A stretch of 64,000 nucleotides of DNA, from the NCBI GenBank assembly GCA_032718475.1, contig JAUCBJ010008126.1, positions 120,407 through 184,406 on the forward strand, read 5' to 3'. Source of the stretch: Nemertoderma westbladi (taxonomy: Eukaryota; Xenacoelomorpha; Nemertodermatida; Nemertodermatidae). The position numbers and the translations under genes are program-made. Shown here in pieces: positions 12,430-24,534 of the stretch (positions within the stretch are counted from its first letter, which is position 1; every line of letters starts with the position of its first letter). A model generated the notes under the pieces. The model was given only the letters and a program-made list of their open reading frames with translations, searched no databases and was not told the DNA's origin.

Positions 12430-13354
12430 TTACAATGGGATTGGGACACGGACACCATGAGAGAGATCGAAATTGGCATTAACCAACACGCCTACAGAGT
12501 CCGCAGACAACACGAGATACAAGAAGAGCATCGGGCTTCATCGAGACCTCACACCGCGAACCCAGAATCAACATCAATACACCCACACACCCCCCATCCC
12601 AGATCAAAATCCGGTGATCCCACCAACCGGTGATTCCACAAACGCACTTCCACCAACAGCCCCAACAGTTGACCCACGATCGAGGGATCCACTGGCCGAT
12701 CCGCAACCACCTGCCCCCTTACAGTGTGGTGAGCCCTCCAGCAGTCAACCTACCGTTAGTTAAACACACGATGACCTTAATGCCACACCCCCAAGCTGCC
12801 CATCAGTTGACAGAGGGAAAAAAGGTCCAAGAAAGGCGGCACAATAAGGTCTGCTGTGAACAGTGTTAAGAAACGGCTCCCTAATAATTCCAAACTTATG
12901 GAAAAGTATCACATATACCCACAAAAACTTAGCGAACTTGAGCATGTGACAGCACTAGATTTCCAAACACATGTGAGACTGGCAATAAGAAATAGCATGA
13001 AAGCAAGTGGAAGGGTGGCAGAAGATTGCTTTCATATATCGTGTTTCATCATCAACTACTCAATGTGCAGTGAATGGTAAAATACCATATACAGGAAAGC
13101 CCATCTGTGTCCTACTTGGCATTGGACACAGAAAAGTCAGTCCTACTTCAATAGAGATCACTAGGGTCATTCCAACTTGTAAAACTTCAACACCATGGAG
13201 AGTGTTGATGTTAACAATGCGAGAGGCTTACAATGACTTACTAAATCCAGGTGACGTTAAACACAGCATGTTCCTCATTGTACCCATGTTTCAACACCAA
13301 CACTACTGCAGTACAGCAATACTGATACCATACTTCCTAAATATTAGCTCTTAG
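12430..13354 (+). other. Unrecognised ORF-bearing stretch
   Basis: Several short, overlapping forward ORFs (12473-12763, 12630-12869, 12856-13080, 13007-13354) look like fragments of one broken frame set. The first part is proline, glutamine and threonine rich. The later part reads KLMEKYHIYPQKLSELEHVT and then, in another frame, PYTGKPICVLLGIGHRKVS. I do not recognise a family. Composition is more coding-like than the flanks, so a decayed transposable element ORF or a pseudogene is plausible. Confidence 0.3.
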
Positions 13355-13890
13355 CTAGTTTGATAAGAGAAATAGTAAGTCTTCTGGCCTTGCAGCCTTG
13401 TGTTCAGATTTGTAAAAAGTTCGCTATAATTTTATCGAATTAAAAGTGCAAGGTTTGACTGTCCGAGTCCAAGGTAAATATATTATTATAATTATAATAT
13501 TATTAGACACAGTGCAAAATCTTCATTGCAACATTGCTGGCGTGGGGTCGGTATAGCACTGTAGCAGAACCATACCCGGCCTACCCTGTCCCCCTGTCCA
13601 GTAATGTTGTAGGTGTGGTTTGTTAAGGGGGGGGGGGGGGGGGGGGGTGGTGTTTATACTGGATATGGCATTAAACAATTTTTCAAATTTTTTTCTATTT
13701 CATCTAGAGCAGATTTTTATCAAGATTCCAAATTCGAAAACCGTTTAGCAAGATCTGTCTTACTTCTAGAGATATAGCTGTCTGTCCATTTCACTGTCAG
13801 AGTCTGTCCGTCAGTTCCTTGACATTGTAGAAATGTTTAAAATAATACATGTATTGGAGTTGAGCTGTTAATGCACCTGTAATTAAAAAT

Positions 13891-14187
13891 GTAATATTAT
13901 GGTTTTGTTCAGAAATGGAAAAAATGAGAAAGCGCGTCACCTGGGGTTGAACCAGCGCTATACGTACGTTTCAGCCTATCAGGCCTCATCAGTAGCGCTA
14001 ACCAGTTCAGCCACTCACTATCCCACCTAATCCACTTCGATTGAACAGGCAGTCTTAAGTTGCATATCCTTTCTGGTTAACGCTACTGATGAGGCCTGTT
14101 AGGCTGAAACGTACGTATAGCGCTGGTTCAACCCCCGGTGACGTGCTTTCACATTTTTTCCATTTCAGAACAACACCATAATATTAC
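13891..14187. mobile_element. 297-bp palindromic MITE / foldback element
   Basis: Two arms of 113 bp (13891-14003 and 14075-14187) are near-perfect inverted copies separated by a 71-bp loop. The outer ends are GTAATATTAT and ATAATATTAC; the arms include GCTATACGTACGTTTCAGCC and its complement. AAAAT flanks both ends and may be a 5-bp target duplication, though the local AT-richness makes this weak. No coding capacity. Confidence 0.8.
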
Positions 14188-14199
14188 AAAATAATACAT

Positions 14200-14432
14200 A
14201 ACCCATCAGCGGATAGTTTAATTGCATCGCGCACAAGAGGGAATGGATGTAAACTTTTTATCCCTAGATCATCTTTACCAGAATAGTTTTCAGTGCGTAG
14301 AATCGACATCTGGAACAGCCTGCCATCTAATGTTGTCCTTGCATCTAATATTACTTTGTTCAAAAAACTGCTATCTGATGTTGATTTGTTGCCCCACTGT
14401 CAGGGCAGTTGGAAAAAACTATGTTCGAAATC
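14200..14432 (+). pseudogene. LINE reverse transcriptase C-terminal remnant (CR1/Jockey-like)
   Basis: In one forward frame RRIDIWNSLPSNVVLASNI, then TLFKKLLSDVDLL, matches the short C-terminal block typical of CR1/Jockey-group LINE ORF2 (xxIWNSLPxxVV...FKxxL). A preceding KLFIPRSSLPE-like segment is in the same block but interrupted. It is a 3' fragment only and lies directly next to the palindromic MITE. Confidence 0.6.
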
Positions 14433-16124
14433 AACCCATATTTTACACTCTCATAAATTTGTACACAAACATAATTTTTATTCGAATTAATTTGTTTTGA
14501 TGTATGAGGTGTGCCAATGGTTTTACTGTATGACATATACCAAATTTTAATTTTTTAAATTCTAATTTTAATGTTGCGGTATCTATATCTACGTTTAACA
14601 TATGCACATCTATGTTACATTTTTACTGATAAATGCTGGTTAAGTAAATTAATTAATTACTTAAATTTTATTTACATATACTCTGGGGTGCTTTGTTACA
14701 CAGCTGAGTGCAAATTTATATTATGAAGCCACCTGCGTGTGGTCATCTTTTCTGCGTTGATCTATTGTGCGAATTTGAACGATTTTGTCATTAAATTACA
14801 ATTACAGTATGTCTCAAAAACAATAGAAAGTATACTATCTGTTTGAAAAATGTCCTATATCGGTTATCTTTGTCCGTGACTTCATTTCTGATCTTAGTAT
14901 TCAAATTTGGCCTCGTCGTATGTTTGAATGACTGCCAGTCAGCCCCTCAAAATATAACCGATATCCTGAGAGCCAAACATACAATGTATGGAAGTCACAA
15001 ATGTTAAAACTGACACTAGAAATGAATTCGGCGTTCATGAAAACCCATACTGCAGCCGGGATCAAACTCGAGTCTATGTTGGTAAGTATTTAGCAATGTA
15101 ACCATTCCACTTATCAGCAAGAATGGAAACATGGGCACAATGAGGAACGAGCTGGAGCTGTAATTAACGTATCCTATTAAATCCTAACTTTAAACACTTT
15201 TACGATGTTTAAACACTGTAAACCAGTTAGAGTTCACAAGTTGAGGGTAACAGATTGGAGGGTGCATGTCTGTGAAATGTCTTAAAATTTGATGCCATGA
15301 ACCACAATGGTCGTCTACAGTGCTTCAGTGGGTTACCAATCACTACCCTGTGTGTTATTGGGGGGGGGGGGGGGGGGGGGGGGGTATTCTACTCAGATGA
15401 TAGATACACTTGCTTGCAAACACACTTCTCCAAATATAATCTCAAACCAATAGAGTAAGCCTATTTATTACCATGGACTACTTCCATCAAAAGCAACCAG
15501 TTACAAGAAATGGCCCCAGGGAAGAAAAGAAGTGGATTCTAGATAAAACATCTTCAGATTTGGGATGCTTGACAGAAATGATTATTAATGATGCATAATA
15601 ATAGCTATATATACAACTAATTATTGATTTACTTATAATACATACATTTCATTAAAATGAAATTGTTATATTTACTGCGAGAACTCATTATTTTGCATTA
15701 ATGATGTATATGATATCGGTTATCATCATTTGTATATTGCTGGTAACCAATACAAAACCCAAAAGATATTAATTGAGGACGAGGTACTAATGTGGATGGA
15801 TGTTGCTGACAATTTTCAAGTTAGAGGTAGATAATGAAATCCAATCGGCTCACTGGTGCAAGAAGCAGTTTACCATTCATCCTGTGTGAATATAGGCAGA
15901 AAATATGAAGGCCAATGAAAATGGCCAATGTACAGATATACTTAAAGTATAGAAAATGATAGCTGGATACTTAGGCCTACCGTACTGCCATACAGCATAG
16001 CAGATACCAGCATACCGCTGTACCGCAAATAGTTGCTTCAGGCTGCTGTATAACTCAACCGAGCTGGGCCTGTAACCATTCCCGTTCTGCCATTATATTT
16101 TATTTTCGCACTGACTGAGGAAAT
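14433..16124. other. Non-coding stretch with a 25-base poly-G
   Basis: AT-rich sequence with no ORF I can assign. It contains poly-G at 15360-15384. The first few hundred bases may be 3' UTR of the LINE remnant. Nothing else recognised. Confidence 0.4.
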
Positions 16125-17219
16125 ATGCCAGCATCAGGTTCAAGAAGAACCAGTTTTATCGCCAAGCCCCACCAGGAACTTTTTGAATGTGATAACTGCA
16201 ACTGCCTTTTCATCGATAATCCCACCAGCAATGCTCACATGGGACTATGTCGCACCAACACCCCTGCCCTAGTTATAGTGGACCAGATAATGATTCTGCA
16301 TTATCGCGGAAATCTCCGTTAACCAATAGCTGTCCGCATTGTCGAAAGAAAGTGTCCGGGAACAACTGCCTTGGTTGTGAAACGTGTGGGAGGTGGATAC
16401 ACTGCACATGTCTCAAGTTATCTGCAAGCGAGGTCACCATAATGGAAAAGTGCGACAATTGCAAAATTGTTTGCAACTCTTGCCTATTGATGGGGCCCCT
16501 GAGGGTCGACCAAGCAAGCGACAACCACATCATCAGACATTGTATTAGAAGTACAAAACGCACTCAAATCTGAATTAGATACAATAAGGAAAGACATCAA
16601 TCTTCGATTACCACTCTTGGATGATGTTGACAGTGGAGACGATAACAACCCCTGGATCAAGGCGCATTCCAAACCCAAATCGTGATACAACTGAAACGCT
16701 CCAGGTCATCCACCAAAAGATCCCGTTCTGACTGTCGATGACGTCAACCGTGAGGTCCGTGAACAGCAGAAGCGCTCCACCAATATTGTAATTTCAGGGT
16801 TACCCAAATATACTACCACAGAGGGGTGTTTGGTTTCGGTTCGCTCTCTTCTAGAGTCTCAGTTTCAACAACAAACCGACCCCAGTTCAGCTGATAGCAT
16901 ATTTTCTCATCTGCCGGCCAAGCAAAACAAGAAATCAAAGCTCATTATCTGACTAAAAACATCTGTATCTGTTAACTCTATCATTCATCAGAAAAAGAAA
17001 CTTCGAGACACTATCGAATACAAGGATGTATACATCAACTGTGACTTAACCAGGCTCCAAGCGGAAACGCAATACAACAAATGGAAAGCATACCGTGAAC
17101 GAAACTTAAACCGCATGAACACCAACTCGCCAATCCACCTTGGAGGTGGTTCCATTCCGTTCACCCTACCCCATTCGTCTCATTCTTCTGAAGGACCGCT
17201 TGGGCAGCCGGAAAACTAA
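16125..17219 (+). pseudogene. LINE ORF1 with PHD-type zinc finger and L1-like RNA-binding part, broken
   Basis: ORF1 proteins of some LINE clades bind the element RNA. One forward frame (about 16330-16490) shows CPHCRKKVSGNNCLGCETCG followed by RWIHCTCLKL and CDNCKIVCNSC, a C4-H-C3 arrangement typical of a PHD finger. Further on another frame reads EQQKRSTNIVISGLPKY and later YINCDLTRLQAETQYNKWKA, resembling the RRM and C-terminal portions of L1-like ORF1. The frame changes at about 16260-16330 and 16510-16700, and there is a stop inside the RRM region, so the copy is inactive. It ends at TAA 17217-17219, immediately before the endonuclease frame. Confidence 0.65.
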
Positions 17220-17221
17220 CA

Positions 17222-18592
17222 GGGGGAGAAACCATCGATGTTTCGCAATCGACCTCAAGTCCCACACTTTTAAACTGTAATTTAGCTAACAGTCAAAGTG
17301 TTGGTAATAAACTTCCAGAATTAAACAACCTTTTTGACTCAGGAAATTATCACATTGTAGGTCTAACAGAATCGTGGTTACATGATACAATAACCACTGG
17401 TATGTTGTGCGACAATAGTTATAATATTTTCAGAAATGATAGAGTTACAGACACCATAGGTGGAGGTGTTGCATTATTTGTAAATAAGTCTTTGAAATGC
17501 TCGCAAGTAGTTATTAATGAAAAATTTTCAAGTTGTGAAATTGTAGCCATTGACATTTTGGGCGATGCTCCTACTAGAATTATTTATGCTTACCAACCAG
17601 GAAGCGACACTATTTTAGCTGTTAACAATTTATGTGAGTGTATTTTAGACCTTTGTAATGTACCCCACCCTAGTTTCCTCATTGGGGACTTCAATTTTAG
17701 AGACTTTCATTGGGATGACCTCACCTTCCCAGATAGTGATACTTACCATTCTTTTTTCAATTATATTAGTGAGGCTGGTTTGTCACAATTAGTTAAAGAA
17801 CCTATCAGAGGTGATTCAATTTTAGACTTAGTTTTTACAACAGAAGTGCTATGTATTTCTGACGTGAAAGTAGGAGAAGGCTTTTCCACTAGTGATCACT
17901 CGTCGGTAACGGTAACTTTTAATTTTTGTGGTCCTTTCCAATTTGTTGAAAGTTACCCTAAACATTACTTAAACTATGTCGCATTTGGTAATTACTTGGA
18001 TTGCCATAACTGGCAAGACAGCTTTTGCACATATGTTACAGTCAAAGACTTTTGGGTTACCTTTGATAATGTGTTAAAAACTGGAATAAAGCGGTTCGTT
18101 ACATTCTACAAAATACCAGCAAGTATGAGAAAGCGTTATCCCCATCACATCAAACAACTTCAACGAAAAAATAAATTACTTTGGAGGTGGAGGCCCACTT
18201 ACCAAGGTAAATTAAAATATCTTAAATGTGCCAAAGAAATATCTACAACAATTTTTAGATATTCCTGTTCTCCGAAAAAACAAATTTTAAATTGTGGCAG
18301 ACCTGAAGCATTATTTGAGTACATGAATTCCAAAAGAAATTACAAATCGGGCATTGCACTGCTGAAGTTTCAGGGAGATGTGATAGTAGATGATCCTACC
18401 AAAGCAAATTTTTTTTCGAAAGTTTTATCAGAAAACTATAGTGAAGATAACAAACAATTCTCCATCTTCAAACGCCGAGTACCTACTAGTGCTAGTAAGG
18501 GAAATGTTGATTTCAATCCCAATGTTAAAATTAAGATTCTGCAAGAACTACCACTTAAGACAAGTAATACTCCAGATGGGGAATCTCATTGA
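17222..18592 (+). pseudogene. LINE ORF2, APE-type endonuclease part, truncated before RT
   Basis: The frame opens right after ORF1 and carries the apurinic-endonuclease-like blocks of CR1-group LINEs: NLANSQSVGNKLPEL, GLTESWL, GGGVALFVNKSL, FLIGDFNFRDFHWDDL, ILDLVFTT and STSDHSSV. These include the acidic and histidine residues of the phosphodiesterase fold. The frame continues through the linker to LPLKTSNTPDG, which is where RT domain 0 of this LINE group starts, then ends within three codons at 18592. At that point a different LINE's RT begins, so this ORF2 lost its RT. Confidence 0.75.
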
Positions 18593-19896
18593 TCTCGATT
18601 GCTGCAAAGCTATACAATAGAATTCTAATAAATCGCATCAGGGATCCCATTGAGAGACTGCTCCATGGAAATCAGAATGGGTTCCGTAAAGGTCGTGGGA
18701 ACATGGAGCCCATTTTGGCACTTAGAAGGATAATTGAAGAGTTATCAAAAAAGAAAGACAGGCATCTGGCTGTTATCTTTGTTGACTTCTTCAAGGCCTT
18801 TGATTCAGTCTCTCGTTCACTTATGTTCAGCATACTTTCATTATATGGGATTCCTGATGAAATTATTGCAGCAATCAGATCAGTATACAATGGTTCGACA
18901 ACATTTGTGTCTACTGTTGACGGTGACACAGAACCATTTGAAGTGTTATGGGGCGTCCTCCAGGGAGACACACTTGCACCATTCTTGTTCATAATTGTTG
19001 TTGACTATGTTCTACGCATGTCCTTAGATCATCATAATGATGATGGGGTGATGATAACTCCACCTACTGGCTCCAGAAGTCGAGGAAATCCTGCCAAGTA
19101 CCTAACTGATCTAGACTTTGCTGATGACTTAGGAGTACTCTCAGAATCACTAGAGGGAGCCCAACGGCTCCTCAGCTCATTAGAACATGCTGCTTCTAGT
19201 GTTGGTATTTTTATTAACTCTAGAAAGACCAAAATGTTGACAGTTAACTTTGAAAGTCCTCAGCAAGTCTCTGATCAGATGAGCATAAGCTCAAAGGATG
19301 GTATGCTTGAGCATGTGGATGACTTCAGTTACCTGAGATCATGGATCCGGAAGTCAGGTTAGGACCTTCGAATGTGTAAGGGAAAGGCATGGGCAGCCTT
19401 GAATAGGCTTTCCAGGATTTGGAAGTCACTGAGAATTAATCGGAAACTTAAGGTCCGATTATTTAGAGCAGCAGTAGTTCCAGTACTTCTCTATGGGAAT
19501 CCATGCTGGGCTCTAACTGCTGAGGACACCAAATTTCTGGATAGCACATTCACAAGAATGCTACGCCGGGTTCATTGTGTCAAGTACAATGCAAACATCT
19601 CCAACCAGACACTATATAACATTGGAGGTGTCTCATTGGTTCCCCCAAGCTTGACACTAGATCAAAATCGCCTCTGCTTTGCAGGACATTGCGTACGCCG
19701 TGAGGACCAGCCAGTGCATAATCTTGTACTTTGGCAACCTCATAGAGTGAATAAGCATGGTGGACAGCCCATGACTTTCTTGAGACGCATCTTAAAGGAT
19801 ACTGGCCTTGAAAATGCGGATGATCTAGCAAATGTCATTGGTGATAGGGAGTTGTGGCGGCGCAATTTTGTCAACAAGCCAGCACAGCATTCTTAA
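18577..19896 (+). pseudogene. LINE reverse transcriptase (second family), one stop/frame change
   Basis: The frame enters at GISLISIAAKLYNRILINRI, then QNGFRKGRG, VIFVDFFKAFDSV (motif A), GVLQGDTLAPFLFI (motif B) and LDFADDLGVL (motif C, FADD), so the RT palm is complete. A TAG at 19360-19362 and a frame change break the frame before the C-terminal half, which resumes at 19372 with KGKAWAALNRLSRIWKS, VVPVLLYGNPCWALT and LCFAGHCVRREDQPVHNLVL. It ends at 19894-19896. Its start is abrupt, with no endonuclease of its own, and it abuts the other LINE at 18577-18592. Related 3' fragments lie at 24535 and 40177. Confidence 0.8.
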
Positions 19897-20180
19897 AAAT
19901 GCAGCTGCAATGCAGCATGACGATCCTAGTAGTAGTTTTCCTTTTAGTCAAATTTCCAAGACCTGCCTACAGGACTGTATACAGTCCTGTATACTGTATA
20001 ATGAGTGATAGTAGTAGTAATTTTATTGACAGAATAATATAATAATAAAATATAAATAAACCATTGCAAGGAAGTGCAAGTAATGTAAACATACATTGAT
20101 AATGTAAATATGCAATAATATGTACAACGAAAAGCAAAAATAAATAAGTTAAACCATTCTAAATAAATAATTGTTATACA
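19897..20180 (+). other. 3' UTR of the second LINE family
   Basis: Downstream of the stop the sequence ATGCAGCTGCAATGCAGCAT, TAGTAGTAG runs and TTTTATTGACAGAAT and AAGGAAGTGCAAGTAATGT occur in the same order as in the fragment at 24535-24770. This supports a shared 3' UTR of one LINE family. The exact end is not clear. Confidence 0.6.
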
Positions 20181-20428
20181 TACATACATACTAGGTTAGA
20201 TTAAATATTACACCATAGATTTATGTAGCGTTTGGGGAAAAAAAGAGATACATGGAAATAAATAGTCAAAATAAATAAACTAGTTATACACAAATATTAA
20301 ATTAAATTATATAATATACCATAGATGCGATCATTTTTGTAGCGTTAAAAAAATTATAATAAGGGAAAATAAAGGAGAGAAAGGGGGGTTGCTCAGAGTT
20401 CATGTAGGGTCAAGTTACCTCAAGGAAC

Positions 20429-21154
20429 TTAAGGATGTTGGCTGCATGGCGGTAAACTGGGTCGCAATAGATATTCAATATGGGATAGACTAATTCCACT
20501 GACACCTATTTCCTGGGCCAATCGATTTCGTTTCTGGAAGAGGAGCGACGAAACAACATGGTCCTCCGTCTGGACTTGACCATATTTACAAAAAATGGAA
20601 CTCATATGGCGTTCTACTCCACCTCCCACGCTCGATGGCGAGATTGGTGGACAGCAGCCTGAATCTCGTCCAGCAGAGTCGATCCTTCTCAAGAAGTTCA
20701 GAAGAAGAACGCTGATAACATTTCGGCGACTCAAGGGGGGGGGGGGGGGGGGGGGGGTCATCTGTTGATAAACAATGCACCTGAATCCTGTAGAGTTGTT
20801 AATATGTTCGCAGAAACGAACTCTGGCGACAGCTACGGGATCAGAAGTGAGACCAACGGCTTCATCAATCTTCTTAGACATCTTGGAGTTGGCATAGCGG
20901 CATAGGTTAAGAGCATAAAGTAGGGGCTCATGTAGGTCAGGCCTCAATAATATTGAACGGAAAAAATTTCTCTGACGTTCCAAAACAAGTGACTTGGGAT
21001 CTCGTCTGCCTGTCTCAATATATAGCATCTCGCGGTTAATTTGTTGACGGACACTGACTGCACTACATAACATTCTGTTATACTTGTCAAATAACGACTT
21101 TGGTGGGGTTCCTGCTAGCCAGCTCTCACAGCCATAAAAGAGAGCAGAAATCAC
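20429..21154 (-). pseudogene. LINE RT C-terminal fragment, minus strand
   Basis: On the minus strand a 241-codon open stretch starts ISALFYGCESWLAG, the block following the RT thumb in many LINEs (xxLLYGCESW), and ends with a putative zinc-knuckle-like IFCKYGQVQTEDHVV. A poly-G/poly-C tract (20735-20757) is embedded and would encode a run of prolines, most likely an expansion after insertion. The RT palm is absent, so this is a 5'-truncated copy. It points opposite to the LINE just upstream. Confidence 0.6.
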
Positions 21155-21339
21155 GGCCGCAGAAAATATAAATTTTCAGCGAAACTGGAAACTGGAAACA
21201 GCGAAAGTTATGTTTGTTTAGAAAACCATAAAATTTTATTATATGTTTTGATTTCTCACTGAGTTGGATCCGGTACACAGAATACATCAAATCATCCTGA
21301 CAAATTTGATACATTTCACAAAAACGGTTGGACCTCAAG

Positions 21340-21660
21340 GTGGCTTGATATGGACACACTGGGATATCTGTGGCGCACTGTTGCAATTCCAACAATGGCA
21401 TATACATCTAAGTTTGTAATTGGTGCATTCTCAATTATAGAAGTAAATGAATTGGATATCTATTATCGCAAGATTCTACGTGGTATCCAAGATCTCGGGC
21501 TTATGCAAGCGATAATGTGATATATAATCTACTGGGATGTAACTCTTTCAGCGCCGAGATGGTCAAACTAGTGGTAGGTCTCGTACAAAGAGTAACCACA
21601 TTTCCAAATATTCTAATACAAGCAACAATACGGATATGCCTTAAGTTGAACATTTGCTAC
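21340..21660 (+). pseudogene. LINE RT C-terminal fragment, plus strand
   Basis: A forward frame reads LDMDTLGYLWRTVAIPTMAY and then LDIYYRKILRGIQDLGL, resembling the post-RT region of LINE ORF2. After a frame change it continues NLLGCNSFSAEMVKLVVG. No RT palm motif is present. This is a short, decayed fragment and the family is uncertain. Confidence 0.4.
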
Positions 21661-22365
21661 TCAAAGACTGCTGACACCCATTGATACAATGGGGTTTGGG
21701 TTCCATATATAGTAAATGCAGCGACGCGTACCCCATTCCCAGACTAGCATCTATACTGAACTCACAATATAGTAAAAACAAACTGTTGAGTCGACACAAC
21801 CGTGGCGACCTCACATTATCCGAGAATCTTAGATGTGTGTTCATCAGTGTTATTTGTCTTCACCATTCTCATTACAGCACTCAAGAATTCTGCAGTATTT
21901 TAATGTCCTATAATGACTGCCGATTCTACATTATTTAATCATTCACATCAATCATTCGTTTATCCATTCTTCCTCTCAATGGACTTGGTTGCTGCTCTGA
22001 TTACTCTCTGTCCTACTTGAGTCTTCTAACTTTCAGTACTCCATATTAACTGGTATTTTATATATTCACTTGTTCATTTCGTTCGTTTCTTTTTAATTTG
22101 ATTCAATTGCACCTACTTGTGCTTTTTATAAAACAATTTTACTTAAATAAATGCCAGCATGACTGGTTTGCGCATGGTTGCGCGAGTAACTAACTTACTG
22201 TATACCTTGGTACACAAAATGTATACCTTGAACCCATGCATACCTTGGATGTCTACCTTGGATAGCATGTGGTGTTATTTCGCCTATTAAATTTTTAGAC
22301 TTCAGTATATTTATATATTGTGGCAAGATCTGAAAAGAGCCCAAAATGACGATTATGGTATATAA

Positions 22366-22910
22366 TATATATGCTGATGATCTTGTCATTGCGGGATACT
22401 CGATTGAGCAAGTCCAGAATGCCTCAGACATCCTAGAAGAGTACTGTTCATCAAACAAACTGGCAGTCAACATAGAGAAAAAATCATGAAATTCCGCCGA
22501 GGGGGAAATTGTGTTCAACTGACCCGCTAGCTGTTCTATAATGGATACCAATTAAAGTTTGAAAACAGCTTCGAATATCTTGGGGTTGTTCTTTCAACGA
22601 AAAACGGCCCCAGCGCTCATTATAATCACCAGTATAAAAAAGGGGAACGCCTGTTGTATGAACCTAACCCTGAAGGTTGATATAAAGAATCTCAGCTTAG
22701 AGTCAGCCAGACGTTTATGAACAGCTGTGGTGTACCCAGCTGTGACATATGGCTGCGAGTTGTTTGTACCAAAGTCACTATGCTGGATCATGGTCGCCGC
22801 ACTAGAGCATTCTATTATAAGCTTCTTTGGTGCAGTATTAGCAAATACAGCTCCTCCACGAATATTCTTAATGTCATTGATGGTGCAGTGAATGTGTTAC
22901 AGCCATAGTT
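22366..22910 (+). pseudogene. LINE RT fragment with YADD box, heavily decayed
   Basis: At 22371 the forward strand encodes YADDLVIAGYSIEQVQNAS, RT motif C with its following region, then LEEYCSSNKLAVNIEK. Stops and frame changes follow, with later pieces reading KNLSLESARRL and VVYPAVTYGCELFVPKSL, the usual block after the thumb. Motifs A and B are absent. It is an old 5'-truncated copy, different from the FADD-type LINE at 18.6 kb. Confidence 0.65.
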
Positions 22911-23813
22911 CTCGATGGCCTGACAGGGTACCGACGCAGATGTGCAGCATTACTGGTAAGCAGTGGCTGCCACCAAGTTCTATGCAGCAAACCGAGCTGC
23001 TGGCGCAGTGCCACAGACTGTATCTGCCATCTTTGTCGACAACCAGCGGACGATATCCAGCACTACAGGTCATGTAACAGTATTCTGTCTTTTAACTCCA
23101 ATCTAAGATGGGCCTTGTTTCTGATGGACCTTGTAAATCTAAATCTAATCTAGACCCTGATGAAACTAGTTAAAATCAGTCACCACCACTGAGTTTCGCC
23201 TACTGATCCAATTAACTTTATTAATGTATTCCCGTCCTACTGTGCTTTTAAAATATTTTTTTTACTTAATTAATTATCTTTTAACATATTGTACGTGCGA
23301 CAAATTTTATCCAAATGTTTGGATGTAATATACAGAATTCATATAATATATTAAAAATTGTATAAAAAAATATTTTGCAACTCTTTGTCCATGTTTATTG
23401 ACCAATGACCAATAAGGTTAATAATGATATTGGAACCTTCTTGAGCGATATTAATCTAGAGGCTCAGAATTGGATGACGTGATTCTCCAGAATTACCAAC
23501 AGAGATTGGTACATTTTCAAATTTTTTTTTTCAAAAGATATATAAGCACAAAATTGTATACCTTCTTCTTCACTCCATTGCATTGCCTTGTTTTCAGATT
23601 ACAGCCTATCACTTCGATCTTTTATAGTTAGTTTTTTATGGTTAATTTTAAAACTAGACTGGCCATTGTCGTGGCTGAGTTGTGGTCAGTTATTTGCATT
23701 TTTTAATGTTTTTAACATATCATTAATATCTATATTGTTTGATTGTGTAATGCAATGTGTAATAGTCATGTCGCACCGACCGGTACATGCCTAGCTACTA
23801 TATCTACTCAAAC
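22911..23813. other. Non-coding stretch, nothing recognised
   Basis: AT-rich sequence between the LINE remnant and the Gypsy remnant. I see no gene, terminal repeat or tandem array that I can name. Confidence 0.4.
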
Positions 23814-23930
23814 CCCCGCAGTAGTCTGATTATGTTCAATAATCCACCCATACTCCCGCAGCAGTCTGATTATGTTCAATAATCCACCCATACGCCCGCA
23901 GCAGTCTGATTATGTTCATACAGTTTAATA
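23814..23930. repeat. Short tandem repeat, 3 copies of about 40 bp
   Basis: The unit CCCGCAGCAGTCTGATTATG plus TTCAATAATCCACCCATAC occurs three times with one or two changes. It lies just downstream, in minus-strand sense, of the end of the Gypsy ORF and is probably part of that element's 3' region. Confidence 0.8.
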
Positions 23931-23961
23931 CAGTTTGTTTCTTTCAGTTTCAGGCATCATG

Positions 23962-24195
23962 TCACTCCGACCATTCAGGTCCAATATATCGAGGGTTTGG
24001 GGTTATGTCACGTTTTGGTCTGTGTGGTTCTTCTGGGATTGAGCAATTGAGGGGTTGTGTGGGACTGGGTGGAGGTGTGAGCAGTTCTGGTGGAGTGGCT
24101 ACACTCGGGGGTGCTGGCGAGGCTGGTAATGGTGTGGGGTTCCTCGTTTGGGTGGGACTGGGTGGAGGTGTGAGCGGTTCTGGTGGAGTGGCTAC
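23962..24195 (-). pseudogene. Gypsy Pol C-terminal tail (distal part, beyond the hAT insertion)
   Basis: Minus-strand reading gives a proline/threonine-rich tail with TPPPSPTQTRNPTPLPASP repeats, ending near PRYIGPEWSE and a stop. The same repeat (GPTQTRNPTPLLASPAPPSV) ends the Pol fragment on the other side of the hAT element. The two pieces were therefore one reading frame before the hAT inserted at the GTGGCTAC site. Confidence 0.75.
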
Positions 24196-24534
24196 TAGTG
24201 CTGCGAACTGAAACAATATTTGACTAGTTTCAGTTTCAGTTCCAGTTTCAGTTCGAATAAACCTATTTATTTCAGTTCCAGTTGCAGTTCCAGTTTCAAA
24301 AAAAAATAGTTTCAGTTTCAGTTCTAGTTTCAGTTTGAATGAGGCTGTTTATTTAAGTTCCAGTTTCAGTTCCAGTTCCTGAAAAAAAATAGTTTCAGTT
24401 TCAATTCAAGTTTCATAACAATACTACGTAATAACAAGGCCTGCCGCTGTCATCCTATAGCAACCACAATACTGTATATATATTCAGTACTACCTGTATA
24501 TATTTATATTATATTATATTATATTATATTTTGT

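Noticed and set aside
23962-24216. Independent proline-rich minus-strand gene
   Set aside because: The same TPPPSPTQTRNPTP repeats end the Gypsy Pol on the far side of the hAT element, so it is the split tail of that frame.
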